Assembly (NCBI GenBank): GCA_963705835.1
Contig: CAVPLC010000046.1
Coordinates: 26,982-90,981 of the forward strand
DNA from: Palsa-504 sp963705835
GTDB taxonomy: Bacteria > Actinomycetota > Actinomycetes > Streptosporangiales > Streptosporangiaceae
Length of the DNA stretch: 64,000 bases
Reading direction: 5' to 3'
A program made the translations under genes and the position numbers. The notes beneath the pieces are model-generated. The model worked only from the letters and a program-made list of their open reading frames with translations. It had not been told where the DNA came from and ran no database searches. Below are positions 52,772 to 61,410 of the stretch, piece by piece; the first letter of the stretch is position 1; every line of letters begins with the position of its first letter.

Positions 52772-52868
52772 CGGATCGTTTTCACCTCGACTTCGCTGGT
52801 CCAGGTGCGTTTTCCGGGCATTATCATCCCAGGAGGGTGGGCCACTTGCCCTGGCAAGGAGAGCGCTC

Positions 52869-53808
52869 ATGACATCACTCTCGTCCACCCCCGTCCCGAT
52901 GGCACCGGCCGGCTCGGCGGCGTGCCGTCGCCATAAGCCTGTCCGCCGCGGCGATGCTCCTCGTCGCCGCCTGCTCCTCGGGCGGCAAGTCAGCCGGCGG
53001 CGGATCGGCCGAGCTGACCCCCCGGCAGGCTCTGCTCGCAGCCGCGACCCAGACGCAGCAGGTCAACTCCGCGACCGAGACGCTGACCGTTCAGGACAGC
53101 GGCGCGTCGGGCTCATTCACGACCGTGACCTATCAGGTCCAGCTCAAGCCGACACTGCTCCTCGCCGCGAACCTCACCTCGGTGGCGGCCGGCGCCAGCG
53201 GGCAGATCAAGATGGTCCTCACCAGCACGGCCGTTTACTTCGACGATTCGTCGACGAGCGTCCAGGCCGGCAAGCCATGGCTGAAGATTAACCTCTCGGC
53301 CTTGTCCGCCCTGGATACCGGCGGGGCCAGCTTCGCTCAGACGTTCCACAGCCTGCAGGGCGATGACTTCACCAATCAGGCCGAGCTGCCCGCTGTGGCC
53401 AAGAACACGCGAGTGGTCGGCACGCAGACGGTCGACGGGGTGTCCACCACCGAGTACACAGGCTCCCTCAAGGCCGCGGACGGACTCAAGGCACTGCCAG
53501 CCAGCTTCCGGCAGACTCTGGCGCCGGAGCTGCAGGCGCTGGGTAACAGCACCATTTACTTCGACGAATGGGTCGACGGTCAGCATCACATGCGGAAGCT
53601 CGCCGAGCTTTGGACGGCCAACGGGGACACCGTCAACATCACGATCAACGTCACGGCGATCAACCAGCCTGTCCATATCACGGTGCCGCCTACCAGCCAG
53701 ATTTACAACCTGCAAGGCAGCGGTCCGGTCAGCAGCCCGGTCGCCAGCAAGCCCGCTAGCGGGCTCGGCGCAAAATCGTTCCGTGCCCGCCGGGGTTCTC
53801 GCCGGTGA
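52869..53808 (+). pseudogene. Lipoprotein, LppX/LprG-like, with an apparent frameshift in the signal peptide
   Basis: ATG 52869 has GGAGAG upstream and begins MTSLSSTPVPMAPAG. A one-base shift near 52918 is needed to join the next frame, which reads RRAVAISLSAAAMLLVAAC, a near-perfect lipoprotein signal ending in a lipobox Cys. The mature part (TPRQALLAAATQTQQVNSAT, then a long beta-strand pattern) resembles mycobacterial-type LppX/LprG or similar secreted lipid-binding lipoproteins. Without the shift only a start at ATG 52954 is possible, and this lacks the basic n-region. Near 53770 a second shift may join it to the following frame. Confidence 0.65.
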
Positions 53809-54209
53809 CGGGCCAGGGCTTCGGCGGTCCGGTAAACGCCGCCGAGTTCGACCAGCTCATGGGGGCGGGGTTGGCCGCCAGCTACCATTTCGTCCGCGGC
53901 TACCAGGCCAGCTGCACCAACAGCAACGGCGACGGCCCCCTTATGTACTTGTTCCAGTTCGCGACCACCGCGGACGCGACCGCCTTCCAGGCGAGCTATT
54001 TGTCTGTGGAATCGGGCAAGCAGAAAGCCGATCTGATCATCCCGGGGGCTGACGACTACGACGCGACGTCCCCCACTCAGGGCTTCTACCCCCACGGCGT
54101 GATCGGGACCAAGGGGAAGGTGCTATTCGCGATCGATTATGAAGCCGGGACCACCGCTCCGGTGCCGCTGGTGGAGACGATGGCGCGCCAGCAGTACGCC
54201 GCGTTGTGA
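53805..54209 (+). CDS. Hypothetical protein, probably the C-terminal domain of the upstream lipoprotein
   Basis: This frame of about 134 codons contains NAAEFDQLMGAGLAASYHF, YLFQFATTADATAFQASY and DLIIPGADDYDATSPTQ. The GTG at 53805 overlaps the preceding stop (GTGA), but the frame is open upstream with KIVPCPPGFSPVTGQGF, which reads like continuous protein sequence. It may be the last domain of one lipoprotein split by an indel, or a separate coupled gene. No signal peptide is present, which favours the first reading. Confidence 0.55.
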   Translation: MTGQGFGGPVNAAEFDQLMGAGLAASYHFVRGYQASCTNSNGDGPLMYLFQFATTADATAFQASYLSVESGKQKADLIIPGADDYDATSPTQGFYPHGVIGTKGKVLFAIDYEAGTTAPVPLVETMARQQYAAL

Positions 54210-54211
54210 CC

Positions 54212-55153
54212 TCATCCGGCCGGAAGGGCGGCCGCCTGCAGTGCCTCGGCTAGGAGGCGCCCTGCCGGGTCGGCGCCCGCGGTGCTGCTCGCGTTTAGCC
54301 AGGTGATGCGGGGGTCGCGGCGGAACCAGGATTCCTGGCGGCGGGCGAAACGCTTGGTGGCCTTGATGGTTTCCTCGCGGGCCTCGTCGAGGGTGAGCTC
54401 GCCGTCCAGGTGGCGGAGCATCTGCTGGTAGCCGAGGGCGCGGCTGGCGGTCTTGCCTTCGCGGAGGCCGGCGTGGACCAGGGTGCGCACCTCGGTCTCG
54501 AAGCCGGACCGCCACATGCGGTCGACGCGGGCGGCGATGCGCTGGTCGAGGTCGGGGCGGGGCAGGGTGAGGCCGACCTGGACGGCCGGATGGGACGGAC
54601 CCTTCGACTCGAATGCGGGCATGGTGGCGGCGAAGGGCTGGCCGGAGATCTCGATGACCTCGAGGGCACGCACGATGCGGCGGCCGTTGGAGGGCAGGAT
54701 GGCGGCGGCTGCGGGCGGGTCGAGGGCGGCCAGGCGGGCGTGCAGCGCGGCGGGGCCCAGTCGGGCGAGCTCGTCTTCCAGGCGAGCGCGAGTACCATCA
54801 TCCGTTCCGGGAAAATTAAGATCGCCGAGAGCGGCACGGACGTACAGACCTGAGCCACCCGCGAGGACCGGGACCTGGCCTCGGGCGGTAATGTCCTCGA
54901 TCGCGGCCCGGGCGAGCCTGGCGTAGTCGGCCACGTTCGCGGCGCGGGTCACCGGCCAGATGTCGAGCAGGTGATGCGGCACGCCCTGCCGGGCGGCTTC
55001 GGGCTCCTTGGCCGTGCCGATGTCCATGCCCTGGTAGAGCTGCATCGAATCGGCGTTGACGACCTCGCCGCGGAGCGCGCGGGCCAGGGCGATGGCCAGC
55101 CCGGACTTGCCGGTCGCGGTCGCGCCGACCACGGCGATGACGTGCGTGCCCAT
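54212..55153 (-). CDS. miaA: tRNA dimethylallyltransferase MiaA
   Basis: This 313-aa enzyme transfers a dimethylallyl group from DMAPP to A37 of tRNAs reading UNN codons. Family motifs are VVGATATGKSGLA (P-loop), VVNADSMQLYQGMDIGTAK, VPHHLLDIW, VLAGGSGLYVRA, DLDQRIAARVDRM and RALGYQQM, followed by KRFARRQESWFRRDPRI. Length is normal. The stop lies three bases from the end of the convergent lipoprotein region. The class III dioxygenase-like gene upstream is a conserved neighbour in actinobacteria. Confidence 0.97.
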   Translation of the reverse strand: MGTHVIAVVGATATGKSGLAIALARALRGEVVNADSMQLYQGMDIGTAKEPEAARQGVPHHLLDIWPVTRAANVADYARLARAAIEDITARGQVPVLAGGSGLYVRAALGDLNFPGTDDGTRARLEDELARLGPAALHARLAALDPPAAAAILPSNGRRIVRALEVIEISGQPFAATMPAFESKGPSHPAVQVGLTLPRPDLDQRIAARVDRMWRSGFETEVRTLVHAGLREGKTASRALGYQQMLRHLDGELTLDEAREETIKATKRFARRQESWFRRDPRITWLNASSTAGADPAGRLLAEALQAAALPAG

Positions 55154-55169
55154 GCCTATCAGTGTGCCC

Positions 55170-55868
55170 TCACGCGCGGCGGCGCCAGCTGGCTACAACG
55201 TAGGTCACCTCGAAGGGGACGCCGCGGTAGCGCAGGATGGCGTCGAACGGGTCGCGGCCCGCCGCGCCGGCCAGGACCTGGCAGGCGGCGCGGCCGGCGA
55301 CGAACAGGCGGTCGTCCTGAGCGGGGTCGAGCGCGGCCAGCGCGGCCGGGTCGGGCGCGGCCAGGGCCGCGGCCAGGTGGTCGTCGTAGCGGTCTGCGTC
55401 CGGATCGGGGGCTCCGGGGGCGCGGCGGGACCGGCGGCCGGGGCCGTCGCCCATCGCGAGCATCGCGACCCGGGGGGCGAGCGCGGCCAGCTTCTCCCCC
55501 AGTTCCAGGCACTCGGCGGGTGCGGCGTCCGCGGCGATGCCCCACCACGCGGCCGGCCCGGGCTCGGCCCGTGACAGCAGCCACTTCCCGACGGTGAGGG
55601 AGAGCGGGAGGGCGGGCGAGCCACTGCCGATCGTGAACGGGACGCCGAACTCGCGCAAGCTGGCCGTCGCGTCCTGCGGGTACTCCGAGGTGCGCGGTCC
55701 CGCGCCTGCGACCGCGATGAGGTCGGAGCGTTCGGCTAGCAGGGCCGCGATGGCCTGGTCGCAGGCGGTGCGCAGCCGGTCGAGTTTGGGGTTACCGGGG
55801 CCGGGCGTGCCGGTTGCTTCGGGGATCAGCAACGGCGGATGCGGGCAGACGGCCGCGGCGATCAGCAT
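55170..55868 (-). CDS. Class III extradiol dioxygenase LigB-like protein
   Basis: This 232-aa protein begins MLIAAAVCPHPPLLIPEATG, with the HPP pattern of class III extradiol dioxygenase/MEMO-like (LigB) folds. It continues IAVAGAGPRTSEYP, LPLSLTVGKWLL and LAMGDGPGRRS. Only part of the iron-ligand set is clear, so enzymatic function is unproven. Its position beside miaA matches the conserved actinobacterial order, probably in the same operon with a 16-base gap. Confidence 0.75.
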   Translation of the reverse strand: MLIAAAVCPHPPLLIPEATGTPGPGNPKLDRLRTACDQAIAALLAERSDLIAVAGAGPRTSEYPQDATASLREFGVPFTIGSGSPALPLSLTVGKWLLSRAEPGPAAWWGIAADAAPAECLELGEKLAALAPRVAMLAMGDGPGRRSRRAPGAPDPDADRYDDHLAAALAAPDPAALAALDPAQDDRLFVAGRAACQVLAGAAGRDPFDAILRYRGVPFEVTYVVASWRRRA

Positions 55869-55919
55869 TCCGGCGGGCGCATGGGTCTGGGGTTCGGGGC
55901 TTCGGTGATCAAGGCCTGG

Positions 55920-56432
55920 TCAGCGGTTCCTGGTCAGCCTTCGGCGGTAGGCGATGCTCCCGGCGCCGGCCAGGATCGCGCCCGCGCCGACGGCGAGCAG
56001 CAGGCCGTCCTGGAATCCGGACGTGCCGCCGCCTCCGGTGACCGGGGCGGCGCTGGGGACCGGGGTGAATGACTGGGTCGGCGTGGGAGTGGGCGTGACC
56101 GTGTGGGTCACGGTGACGGTCGGGGTGGGCGTGGCGGTGGCCGTGGTGCTCGTGCCAGAGGTGCTCGTGTTGGTGGTGATGCCGGGCGTGGTGACGTGGG
56201 CCGTGATGCCGGGAGTAGAGGTGCTGCCCGCGGTGGCCGAACCGGTGCCCGTGCTCGTCGAGGCGCTGGTCGACGTGCCCGCGATCGTGAAGGACGACAC
56301 CGCCGGTGAAGGGGACCCCGAATTCGAGCACGCCGAGACGGTGGCGGTGCCGAGGATGGTCAGGGCGCCGCAGCCGGCCGCGGTCACCCTGGCCCTGAGC
56401 GCGGTTCTTCCCACAGCGGTGCGCACCTTCAT
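55920..56432 (-). CDS. Secreted Thr/Ser-rich surface protein with a sortase-like tail
   Basis: This 170-aa protein has a signal peptide (GALTILGTATVSAC, possibly a lipobox), a Thr/Ser/Pro-rich stalk (TPTPTVTVTHTVTPTPTP), and a C-terminal sorting-type signal: VTGGGGTSGFQD, a hydrophobic stretch (GLLLAVGAGAILAGAGSIAY) and RRRLTRNR. This is the layout of wall-anchored proteins, with TGGGG as a degenerate LPXTG-like motif. It is divergent from a class F sortase gene 217 bases away, its likely processing enzyme. Confidence 0.65.
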   Translation of the reverse strand: MKVRTAVGRTALRARVTAAGCGALTILGTATVSACSNSGSPSPAVSSFTIAGTSTSASTSTGTGSATAGSTSTPGITAHVTTPGITTNTSTSGTSTTATATPTPTVTVTHTVTPTPTPTQSFTPVPSAAPVTGGGGTSGFQDGLLLAVGAGAILAGAGSIAYRRRLTRNR

Positions 56433-56649
56433 TGAACCTCCTCATGCGCCCTTTCCCCGGCCCCGACATCAGAAACCGGCACCGCAAAGAAAACGCCCGG
56501 CCGCCCCGGCGGTTTGCCTGCGTCTGCCGAAGGCAGCAGCGGGCGACCGCAATGCTAAGGCTCATGGACGGCGCAAACACGCAATGGCGCGCCCACCATT
56601 CGAATATTAGGCTACGCCAGTAGAACACCCTGGAGAAGGGCGACCGGCA
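56433..56649. promoter_or_regulatory. Divergent region with a structured leader on the minus strand
   Basis: Read on the minus strand, the leader of the surface-protein gene contains CTGCC TTC GGCAG and a second GC hairpin (CCGCC GGG GCGG) about 20 bases later, within 56480-56560. It could be a riboswitch-like leader or simple hairpins. I cannot assign a known class. Confidence 0.35.
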
Positions 56650-57375
56650 TTGGGCGATGTGAGGTGGCCGCGCATAGCCGGGCTTCGCGTGGTCGGCTCG
56701 TGGCCGGAGGGCGGATTCGGGCAGCCGCCGCCCCCTAGGCCGGTCAGCCTCCGGGCCCGCCTGGCCGGGGTCGCTGGCGCCCTTCTCATCGCGGGCGGAG
56801 CCGCCGCCGTGGGGGTCGCGCTCAGTTCCCAGCAGCACGCGCCGCAGCCCTCGCTAGCCGCCGCGGGCGCGCTCGGGCCACCGGGCCACGGGCCGTGGCT
56901 GGCGCGCTCGCTGCCGGTGTCCGTCGATATCCCGGCCATCGGCGTCGATTCCAGGCTGTTGCGTCTCGGACTGAACTCCGACGGCTCGATCCAGGTGCCG
57001 TCGCTGGTCACGAGTTCGGATCTCGCGGCGTGGTACAAGTACTCGGCGACGCCCGGCCAGATCGGGGCGTCGGTGATCGAAGGTCATGTCGACAGTGATT
57101 ACGGGCCTGCCGTCTTCTACAGGCTGGGCGCCCTTCGCCCCGGAGACCTCATCGATGTGCGGCTCGCCGACGGGATCACGGCAATATTCCGGGTCACCGG
57201 CGTCCGCGAGTACCTCAAATCCAATTTCCCGGCGAAAACCATTTACGGCGCGACCGGCTACGCGGCGCTCCGCCTGATAACCTGCGGCGGCGCATTCGAC
57301 TATGCGACCGGTCATTACCTCAGTTCGACGGTGGTATTCGCATCCTTGACCGCGTCGCGGCCCACCGCGGAGTAG
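56650..57375 (+). CDS. Class F sortase
   Basis: This protein of about 241 aa has an N-terminal anchor (LAGVAGALLIAGGAAAVGVAL) and an outer sortase domain. The catalytic His146 lies in VIEGHVDSDYGPAVFYRLG, Cys212 in LRLITCGGAFDYATGHY, and the family arginine probably in the preceding strand region. Class F sortases are typical of actinomycetes and attach or process surface proteins. TTG 56650 follows AGAAGGG; the in-frame GTG at 56659 is an alternative. It is divergent from a probable substrate gene. Confidence 0.88.
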   Translation: MGDVRWPRIAGLRVVGSWPEGGFGQPPPPRPVSLRARLAGVAGALLIAGGAAAVGVALSSQQHAPQPSLAAAGALGPPGHGPWLARSLPVSVDIPAIGVDSRLLRLGLNSDGSIQVPSLVTSSDLAAWYKYSATPGQIGASVIEGHVDSDYGPAVFYRLGALRPGDLIDVRLADGITAIFRVTGVREYLKSNFPAKTIYGATGYAALRLITCGGAFDYATGHYLSSTVVFASLTASRPTAE

Positions 57376-57401
57376 CCGGGGCTCAGGCCGGGCGCGGTCG
57401 G

Positions 57402-57635
57402 CTATCCGCTGGCTGAGGAATCGGTGTCCTGCGGGTCGGGGCTGGTCGCCGTGATGGTCGACGTGGTCCAGCTGGCGGCCGGTGCTGACCCGGGCTCCTC
57501 GGGCCACAGGGTGATGGCACGCTCGGCGGCCTCGCGGATGGCGGTGCCGTCGAGTTCGGCGCGGGCTTCGGCGACGCCCTGAGCGAGCCAGGACGCGACC
57601 AGGGTGACCGGGCCGTCCGGGGGCAGCGGGTGCAC
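57402..57635 (-). CDS. Hypothetical protein
   Basis: This frame encodes at least 77 aa (VHPLPPDGPVTLVASWLAQG, GTAIREAAERAITLWPEEPG, then a Ser/Thr tail). The frame is open upstream of GTG 57635 to 57670 (LRRVGTNFW), so translation may start earlier by reinitiation at the stop of the gene above. There is no recognised family. Confidence 0.4.
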   Translation of the reverse strand: MHPLPPDGPVTLVASWLAQGVAEARAELDGTAIREAAERAITLWPEEPGSAPAASWTTSTITATSPDPQDTDSSASG

Positions 57636-57667
57636 CCAGAAGTTCGTGCCGACGCGACGCAGATCGG

Positions 57668-58147
57668 TCAGCCGCGGCGGATGCCCTGCGCGGCCAGGGC
57701 CGTCTCGATGTCGGCGCGGTGATCGTCCGCGTGCCGAGCGGCGACTTGCGCCAACCGCCGTGCCCGGCCGTCCCCGGCCGCCAGGTCGGCGGCGGACAGG
57801 CCCGCGACCAGCTCGCTGATGGCCGTCCCGCTGTGCCGCAGGTGGTCGGTCGCGTCCGCCTGGCTGACCCCCGCGGCCGTCTCGGCGTGCTGCGCGTTGA
57901 GGGCGTCCAGAATGTCGCTGGTCACCTCGACCGGCTCACCCGCGAGGATCCGGCGTATCCACCCGGCCAGGTAGTCGTACGCGTCCGCGACGTGATCGAC
58001 CACGACCGAGACCGGCCGGGGATCACCGTCCAGGGGCGCGGCGCGCCATTCGTCCTCGGTACAGCCGCTCACGAAGGCGATGATCCGCTCGCGGGCCGCG
58101 TCGATGTCCGCTGCGCACCCAGCCGGATCCCGCTCCTCGTCCGTCAT
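57668..58147 (-). CDS. DinB/MDMPI-like four-helix protein
   Basis: This 159-aa protein has the pattern of the DinB/mycothiol-dependent maleylpyruvate isomerase fold: DIDAARERIIAFVSGCTEDE, VVVDHVADAYDYLAGWI, where His is a likely metal ligand, and AQVAARHADDHRADIE, giving two more His. Metal-dependent thiol-transferase activity is plausible. ATG 58147 has AGGGTGAG upstream. It is divergent from the alpha/beta hydrolase gene. Confidence 0.7.
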   Translation of the reverse strand: MTDEERDPAGCAADIDAARERIIAFVSGCTEDEWRAAPLDGDPRPVSVVVDHVADAYDYLAGWIRRILAGEPVEVTSDILDALNAQHAETAAGVSQADATDHLRHSGTAISELVAGLSAADLAAGDGRARRLAQVAARHADDHRADIETALAAQGIRRG

Positions 58148-58223
58148 GAGGCTCACCCTACCGGCCCGGTTGGAGACGCAGTGGGACACTGGCTGGAGGC
58201 TTGCCAGAGGACGGGAGCGGGAG

Positions 58224-59126
58224 ATGGCCGAGGTCGGGTTGCCGGGCGGGCGGGTCGCGAGTTACGAGGTGATCGGGAAGGGCAGGCCGGCTCTGATGTT
58301 CGCTGGCGGCCCGGGATTCACCGCCTCGTACATGAACGGCGATGCGGAACTGCTGTCCGACACGCTCTGCTCTTACCTGATCGATCCGCACGGCTCGGGG
58401 TCCTCCACTCCCCCGGCCGATCCCGCCGACTACTCACCCGAGGGGCACGCCCGCTTCTACGAACAGGTGCGCCAGGCGCTCGGGTTGCCGGAGATGGTGG
58501 TGCTCGGCCATTCGTTCGGCGGGACCACGGCCCTGACCTATGCGGCGCTGTTCCCGGAGAGCACGCAGGCGTGCGTGGCCGTGGCCGCGGCCGGCATCGG
58601 GCCGGAGGCCGACGCGCTGGAGGGCGGCGCTATCGAGGCGGAGTTCGAGGCGCTGCTGCTGCGGCACGCCGGTTCGCCCTGGTATGCGGCGGCGCGGCCG
58701 GTCATGGACGAGTGGACCGACCGCATCCTGGCCGCCACGGAGGCCGCCGAGATGGAACACATGATGACCACGGTCTTGCCGTTCTACCTCGCCGAACCGG
58801 ACAAGCCCGAGGTGGCGGCGAGGCTGGCAGAGATGAGCCGGGTCATGAAGGCGAACCTGGCCGCCGGGCAGGCTTGGGAAGACGGCCTGTACCAGTCAGC
58901 GGACCTGCGACCGCTGCTCGGCCGGATCCAGTGCCGCACGCTGGTGGTGGCCGGCGAACTCGACTTCATCTGCGGGCCGGCCCAGGCCCGGCCCATCGCC
59001 GCCGGCATCGCCGGATCCCAGCTGGTCATGCTCTCCGGCTGCGGCCACATCCCGAGCATCGAGGCGCCCCAGGAGTACCGTGACGCGGTGCTCGGATTCC
59101 TGGGACACGAGGGCTGGGGTGAGTGA
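58224..59126 (+). CDS. Alpha/beta hydrolase
   Basis: This 300-aa enzyme has the oxyanion-loop region FAGGPGFTASYM, DPHGSGSSTPP, the nucleophile elbow LGHSFGGTTAL, the acid VVAGELDFICG and the His in LSGCGHIPSIEAP. The cap region (about 140-215) is helical. The HGSGSS and GGPG pattern resembles proline iminopeptidase-like (S33) hydrolases. ATG 58224 follows GGGAGCGGGAG; longer in-frame starts exist but lack this. Confidence 0.88.
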   Translation: MAEVGLPGGRVASYEVIGKGRPALMFAGGPGFTASYMNGDAELLSDTLCSYLIDPHGSGSSTPPADPADYSPEGHARFYEQVRQALGLPEMVVLGHSFGGTTALTYAALFPESTQACVAVAAAGIGPEADALEGGAIEAEFEALLLRHAGSPWYAAARPVMDEWTDRILAATEAAEMEHMMTTVLPFYLAEPDKPEVAARLAEMSRVMKANLAAGQAWEDGLYQSADLRPLLGRIQCRTLVVAGELDFICGPAQARPIAAGIAGSQLVMLSGCGHIPSIEAPQEYRDAVLGFLGHEGWGE

Positions 59127-59144
59127 GCGCCGCGGGCGGGCCGG

Positions 59145-59537
59145 TCAGGACGGGCGGTCGAGGAACGGGCCGGTCAGGCGTTGCGGCGCGCAGGCCAGCC
59201 ATCCGTCGGTCACCGCATCCCGCAGCACCTGGGCGGAGACCCTGTCCAGCTGGATGAGGATGGCGGAGAACCCGTCGAAGTGCGGGATCGTGAAGAACGC
59301 GTCCGGGTTGGCGGCCAGCACGGCTTCCTTCTCGCCGAGGTCCTCGACGCGGACGGCCAGGATGGGCCCGTCGGGCGGGGTCTGGTCACCGAACCGCCGC
59401 AGGTCCGCCTTGCTGAACGGCCGTTCCCAGGCGAAGGCCTTGCCGGCCACGAACCACGTCCGGTTGCCGTGCCTCTCGCTCTCGGTGACTTCGGGCAGGC
59501 CGGAGGCCAGCCGGGCCACGTCGTCTATAGTCGCCAC
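59145..59537 (-). CDS. MmcQ/YjbR-family DNA-binding-like protein
   Basis: This 130-aa protein has the typical pattern: ATIDDVARLASGLPEVTESE, TWFVAGKAFAWERPFSKAD, LAVRVEDLGEKEAVLAANP and HFDGFSAILIQLDRVSAQVL. The fold (CyaY-like) is often labelled DNA-binding, though the role in actinobacteria is unknown. It is convergent with the hydrolase and divergent from the isochorismatase-like gene. Confidence 0.82.
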   Translation of the reverse strand: MATIDDVARLASGLPEVTESERHGNRTWFVAGKAFAWERPFSKADLRRFGDQTPPDGPILAVRVEDLGEKEAVLAANPDAFFTIPHFDGFSAILIQLDRVSAQVLRDAVTDGWLACAPQRLTGPFLDRPS

Positions 59538-59587
59538 ACCCGTACCGTAGCCGTCCCTTTGAGTGCCCAGCTAAGGAGCGAGCCAGC

Positions 59588-60166
59588 ATGACGTCGTCCG
59601 CCCTGCTCGTCATGGACGTGCAACAGGGCATCGTGGAGCGCTTCGCTGGCGACGGAGGCTACCTGCCGCGGCTCGCCGCCGCGGTGGCGGCCGCCCGCGG
59701 GGCCGGGATCGGGATCATCTACGTGACCATTGCGTTCCGGCCGGGATACCCCGAGGTCAGCGAGCGCAACAAGGCCTTCGCCGGCGTGACGGCAACAGGC
59801 CGGTTCACCGAGGACGATCGCGGCGCCCCGATTCATCCCGCGGTGGCCTCGGCGCCTGGCGACGTGGTAGTCAGCAAGCGCCGGGTCTCCGCGTTCACCG
59901 GCAGCGACCTGGACGTGGTGCTGCGGGCAGGCAGCGTCGACAACCTGGTGCTGGCCGGCATCGCCACCAGCGGCGTGGTGCTGTCCACCCTCCGCCAGGC
60001 CGCCGACCTGGACTACCGGCTCACCGTCCTGGCCGACGGATGCCTCGATGCCGATCCCGAGGTGCACCGGGTGCTGCTCGAGAAGGTGTTCCCCCGCCAG
60101 GCCGACGTCGTCCGCATCGCCGACTGGACGGCCGGCCTGGAGGCGGCTAGGCCTGCGGCTGGCTGA
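59588..60166 (+). CDS. Isochorismatase-like protein lacking the catalytic Cys
   Basis: This 192-aa protein has the isochorismatase fold: LLVMDVQQGIVERF (Asp), VVVSKRRVSAFTGSDLDVVL (Lys) and LAGIATSGVVLSTLRQAADL. The catalytic Cys expected in the last motif (ICV in active enzymes) is replaced by Gly-Val, so hydrolysis through a thioester is not expected. Such Cys-less forms exist as a subgroup. ATG 59588 follows AAGGAGCGAGCC. The 3' end overlaps the convergent VOC gene by 20 bases. Confidence 0.82.
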   Translation: MTSSALLVMDVQQGIVERFAGDGGYLPRLAAAVAAARGAGIGIIYVTIAFRPGYPEVSERNKAFAGVTATGRFTEDDRGAPIHPAVASAPGDVVVSKRRVSAFTGSDLDVVLRAGSVDNLVLAGIATSGVVLSTLRQAADLDYRLTVLADGCLDADPEVHRVLLEKVFPRQADVVRIADWTAGLEAARPAAG

Positions 60167-60560
60167 TGTTCACCAGCCACGAGACGCCGAACCCGTCCTC
60201 GCACATGCCGAACTCGTCGCCCCAGACCTGCTTCTGCAGCGGCATGGTGACGGTTCCGCTGGCGGACAGCTTGTCATAGTAGCCGTGCAGGGCATCGCCG
60301 TCGTCACCGCTGAGGCTGACCGAGAACCCGGCCATGGGATGGAACTCCATCTGGCTGGGGGTGTCGGCCGCCATGATCGTGTACCCGGCGTCGGTCTCGA
60401 GCTGGCCGTGCATGATCTTGGCGGCGTCGGGTGAGCTGGTGTCGCCGAAGTCGGCGAACGTGCTGAGGGTGAGGTTGCCGCCGAAGACGCCGGCGTAGAA
60501 CTCCATCGCCTGGCGCGCGTTGCCGTTGAAGTTTAGGTATGGATTCAGCCGAGAGGTCAT
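60147..60560 (-). CDS. VOC-family (PhnB-like) protein
   Basis: This 137-aa protein matches PhnB/3-demethylubiquinone-like glyoxalase-fold proteins: LNPYLNFNGNARQAMEFYAG, KIMHGQLETDAGYTIMAAD, GFSVSLSGDD and WGDEFGMCEDGFGVSWLVNI. Metal-binding His/Glu positions are only partly kept, as is usual for this group. Function is unknown. ATG 60560 has GGAGAAGACC upstream. Confidence 0.87.
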   Translation of the reverse strand: MTSRLNPYLNFNGNARQAMEFYAGVFGGNLTLSTFADFGDTSSPDAAKIMHGQLETDAGYTIMAADTPSQMEFHPMAGFSVSLSGDDGDALHGYYDKLSASGTVTMPLQKQVWGDEFGMCEDGFGVSWLVNISQPQA

Positions 60561-60744
60561 GGTCTTCTCCTGCGCTTATGTGCGAGCGTGCGGGGACCAG
60601 GCCAGCCCCCAAGGCCCGACGCTATCAGCCTGAGGCCGGCCGATGAGTCCGGCCGTGCCTGCGCGTCTGATGTGTAAGCAGGCATCCGGAAATGTCAGAC
60701 CCCCGTGATGTACTCGGAAGAGCCACCAGTCAAGGAGGCCCACG

Positions 60745-61062
60745 ATGCGGTCAGGGATTTACGACCTCAGCATCGGCACCGCCCGGGCCGACGCGCTGTT
60801 CGCCTCGGCGCTGCAGCGTTCCGACCAGCCCAGCGCGGCGCAGGTCCGCGAGGCGATCGCCGCGGCGATCCACGCGTTCGGCGCGCGGGGATGCGCGGCG
60901 CAGGTCGCGCAGGCGTACGGCGAGCACCCGGAGACCGCGGTCACGCGGATGCGCTGGGCCCGCGCGACGGTCACCGGCACGTTCGGCGCGGTGCGGCCCG
61001 AGCCGGCCTACGCGGCCGTGCCCCGTCAGCGTTCCGCGTCCGATAGCTGCTGCGCGGCGTAA
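60745..61062 (+). CDS. Conserved hypothetical protein
   Basis: This 105-aa soluble protein begins MRSGIYDLSIGTARADALFA. It has QVREAIAAAIHAFGARGCAA and EHPETAVTRMRWARATV, and a short tail with a Cys pair. The helical pattern is seen in small actinobacterial proteins of unknown function. ATG 60745 follows AAGGAGGCCCACG, a strong ribosome-binding site. Confidence 0.65.
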   Translation: MRSGIYDLSIGTARADALFASALQRSDQPSAAQVREAIAAAIHAFGARGCAAQVAQAYGEHPETAVTRMRWARATVTGTFGAVRPEPAYAAVPRQRSASDSCCAA

Positions 61063-61099
61063 CCCGCCGCGGCCAGGCGCGGTCTCAGGCGGGGCCAGC

Positions 61100-61360
61100 A
61101 TGATGCTGATGCGACATGTGACCTACGACTGCCAGCCCACGGCGTTCATCGAGGCTGTGGTCGTCCGGTATGCCCACCGGCGAAAAGGCGTGGCCACACT
61201 GCTGCTACGGCAGGCTCTCAAGGACGCACGTGCCGCTTCCTGCCGGAAAATCCAGCTGCTGTCACACAAACGCCATAGCAACGACGGTGCGCGCCGCCTC
61301 TACGGGGCTATGGGCTTCACTCCAGAAGCCGAGGGCTTCCGCCTTTACCTCGCGCCGTGA
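61100..61360 (+). CDS. GNAT acetyltransferase, short or N-terminally truncated
   Basis: This 86-aa frame contains AVVVRYAHRRKGVATLLLRQ, the acetyl-CoA motif A (R-R-K-G-V-A), then GARRLYGAMGFTPEAEGFRL, motif B and the last strand. The N-terminal half of a normal GNAT domain is missing, and upstream DNA does not supply it in any frame. It is probably a remnant, or an unusual minimal form. ATG 61100 has a modest GGCGGGGCC site. Confidence 0.55.
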   Translation: MMLMRHVTYDCQPTAFIEAVVVRYAHRRKGVATLLLRQALKDARAASCRKIQLLSHKRHSNDGARRLYGAMGFTPEAEGFRLYLAP

Positions 61361-61410
61361 CCGGCTACCTTTGCCCTATTCCTCCGAGGCCGACGCGAGA
61401 GGCAGCGCCA

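Noticed and set aside
50162..52888. A 908-codon open frame on the minus strand
   Set aside because: It lies opposite the permease and amidohydrolase genes, has Arg/Gly/His-rich composition typical of antisense frames in high-GC DNA, and lacks any motif.
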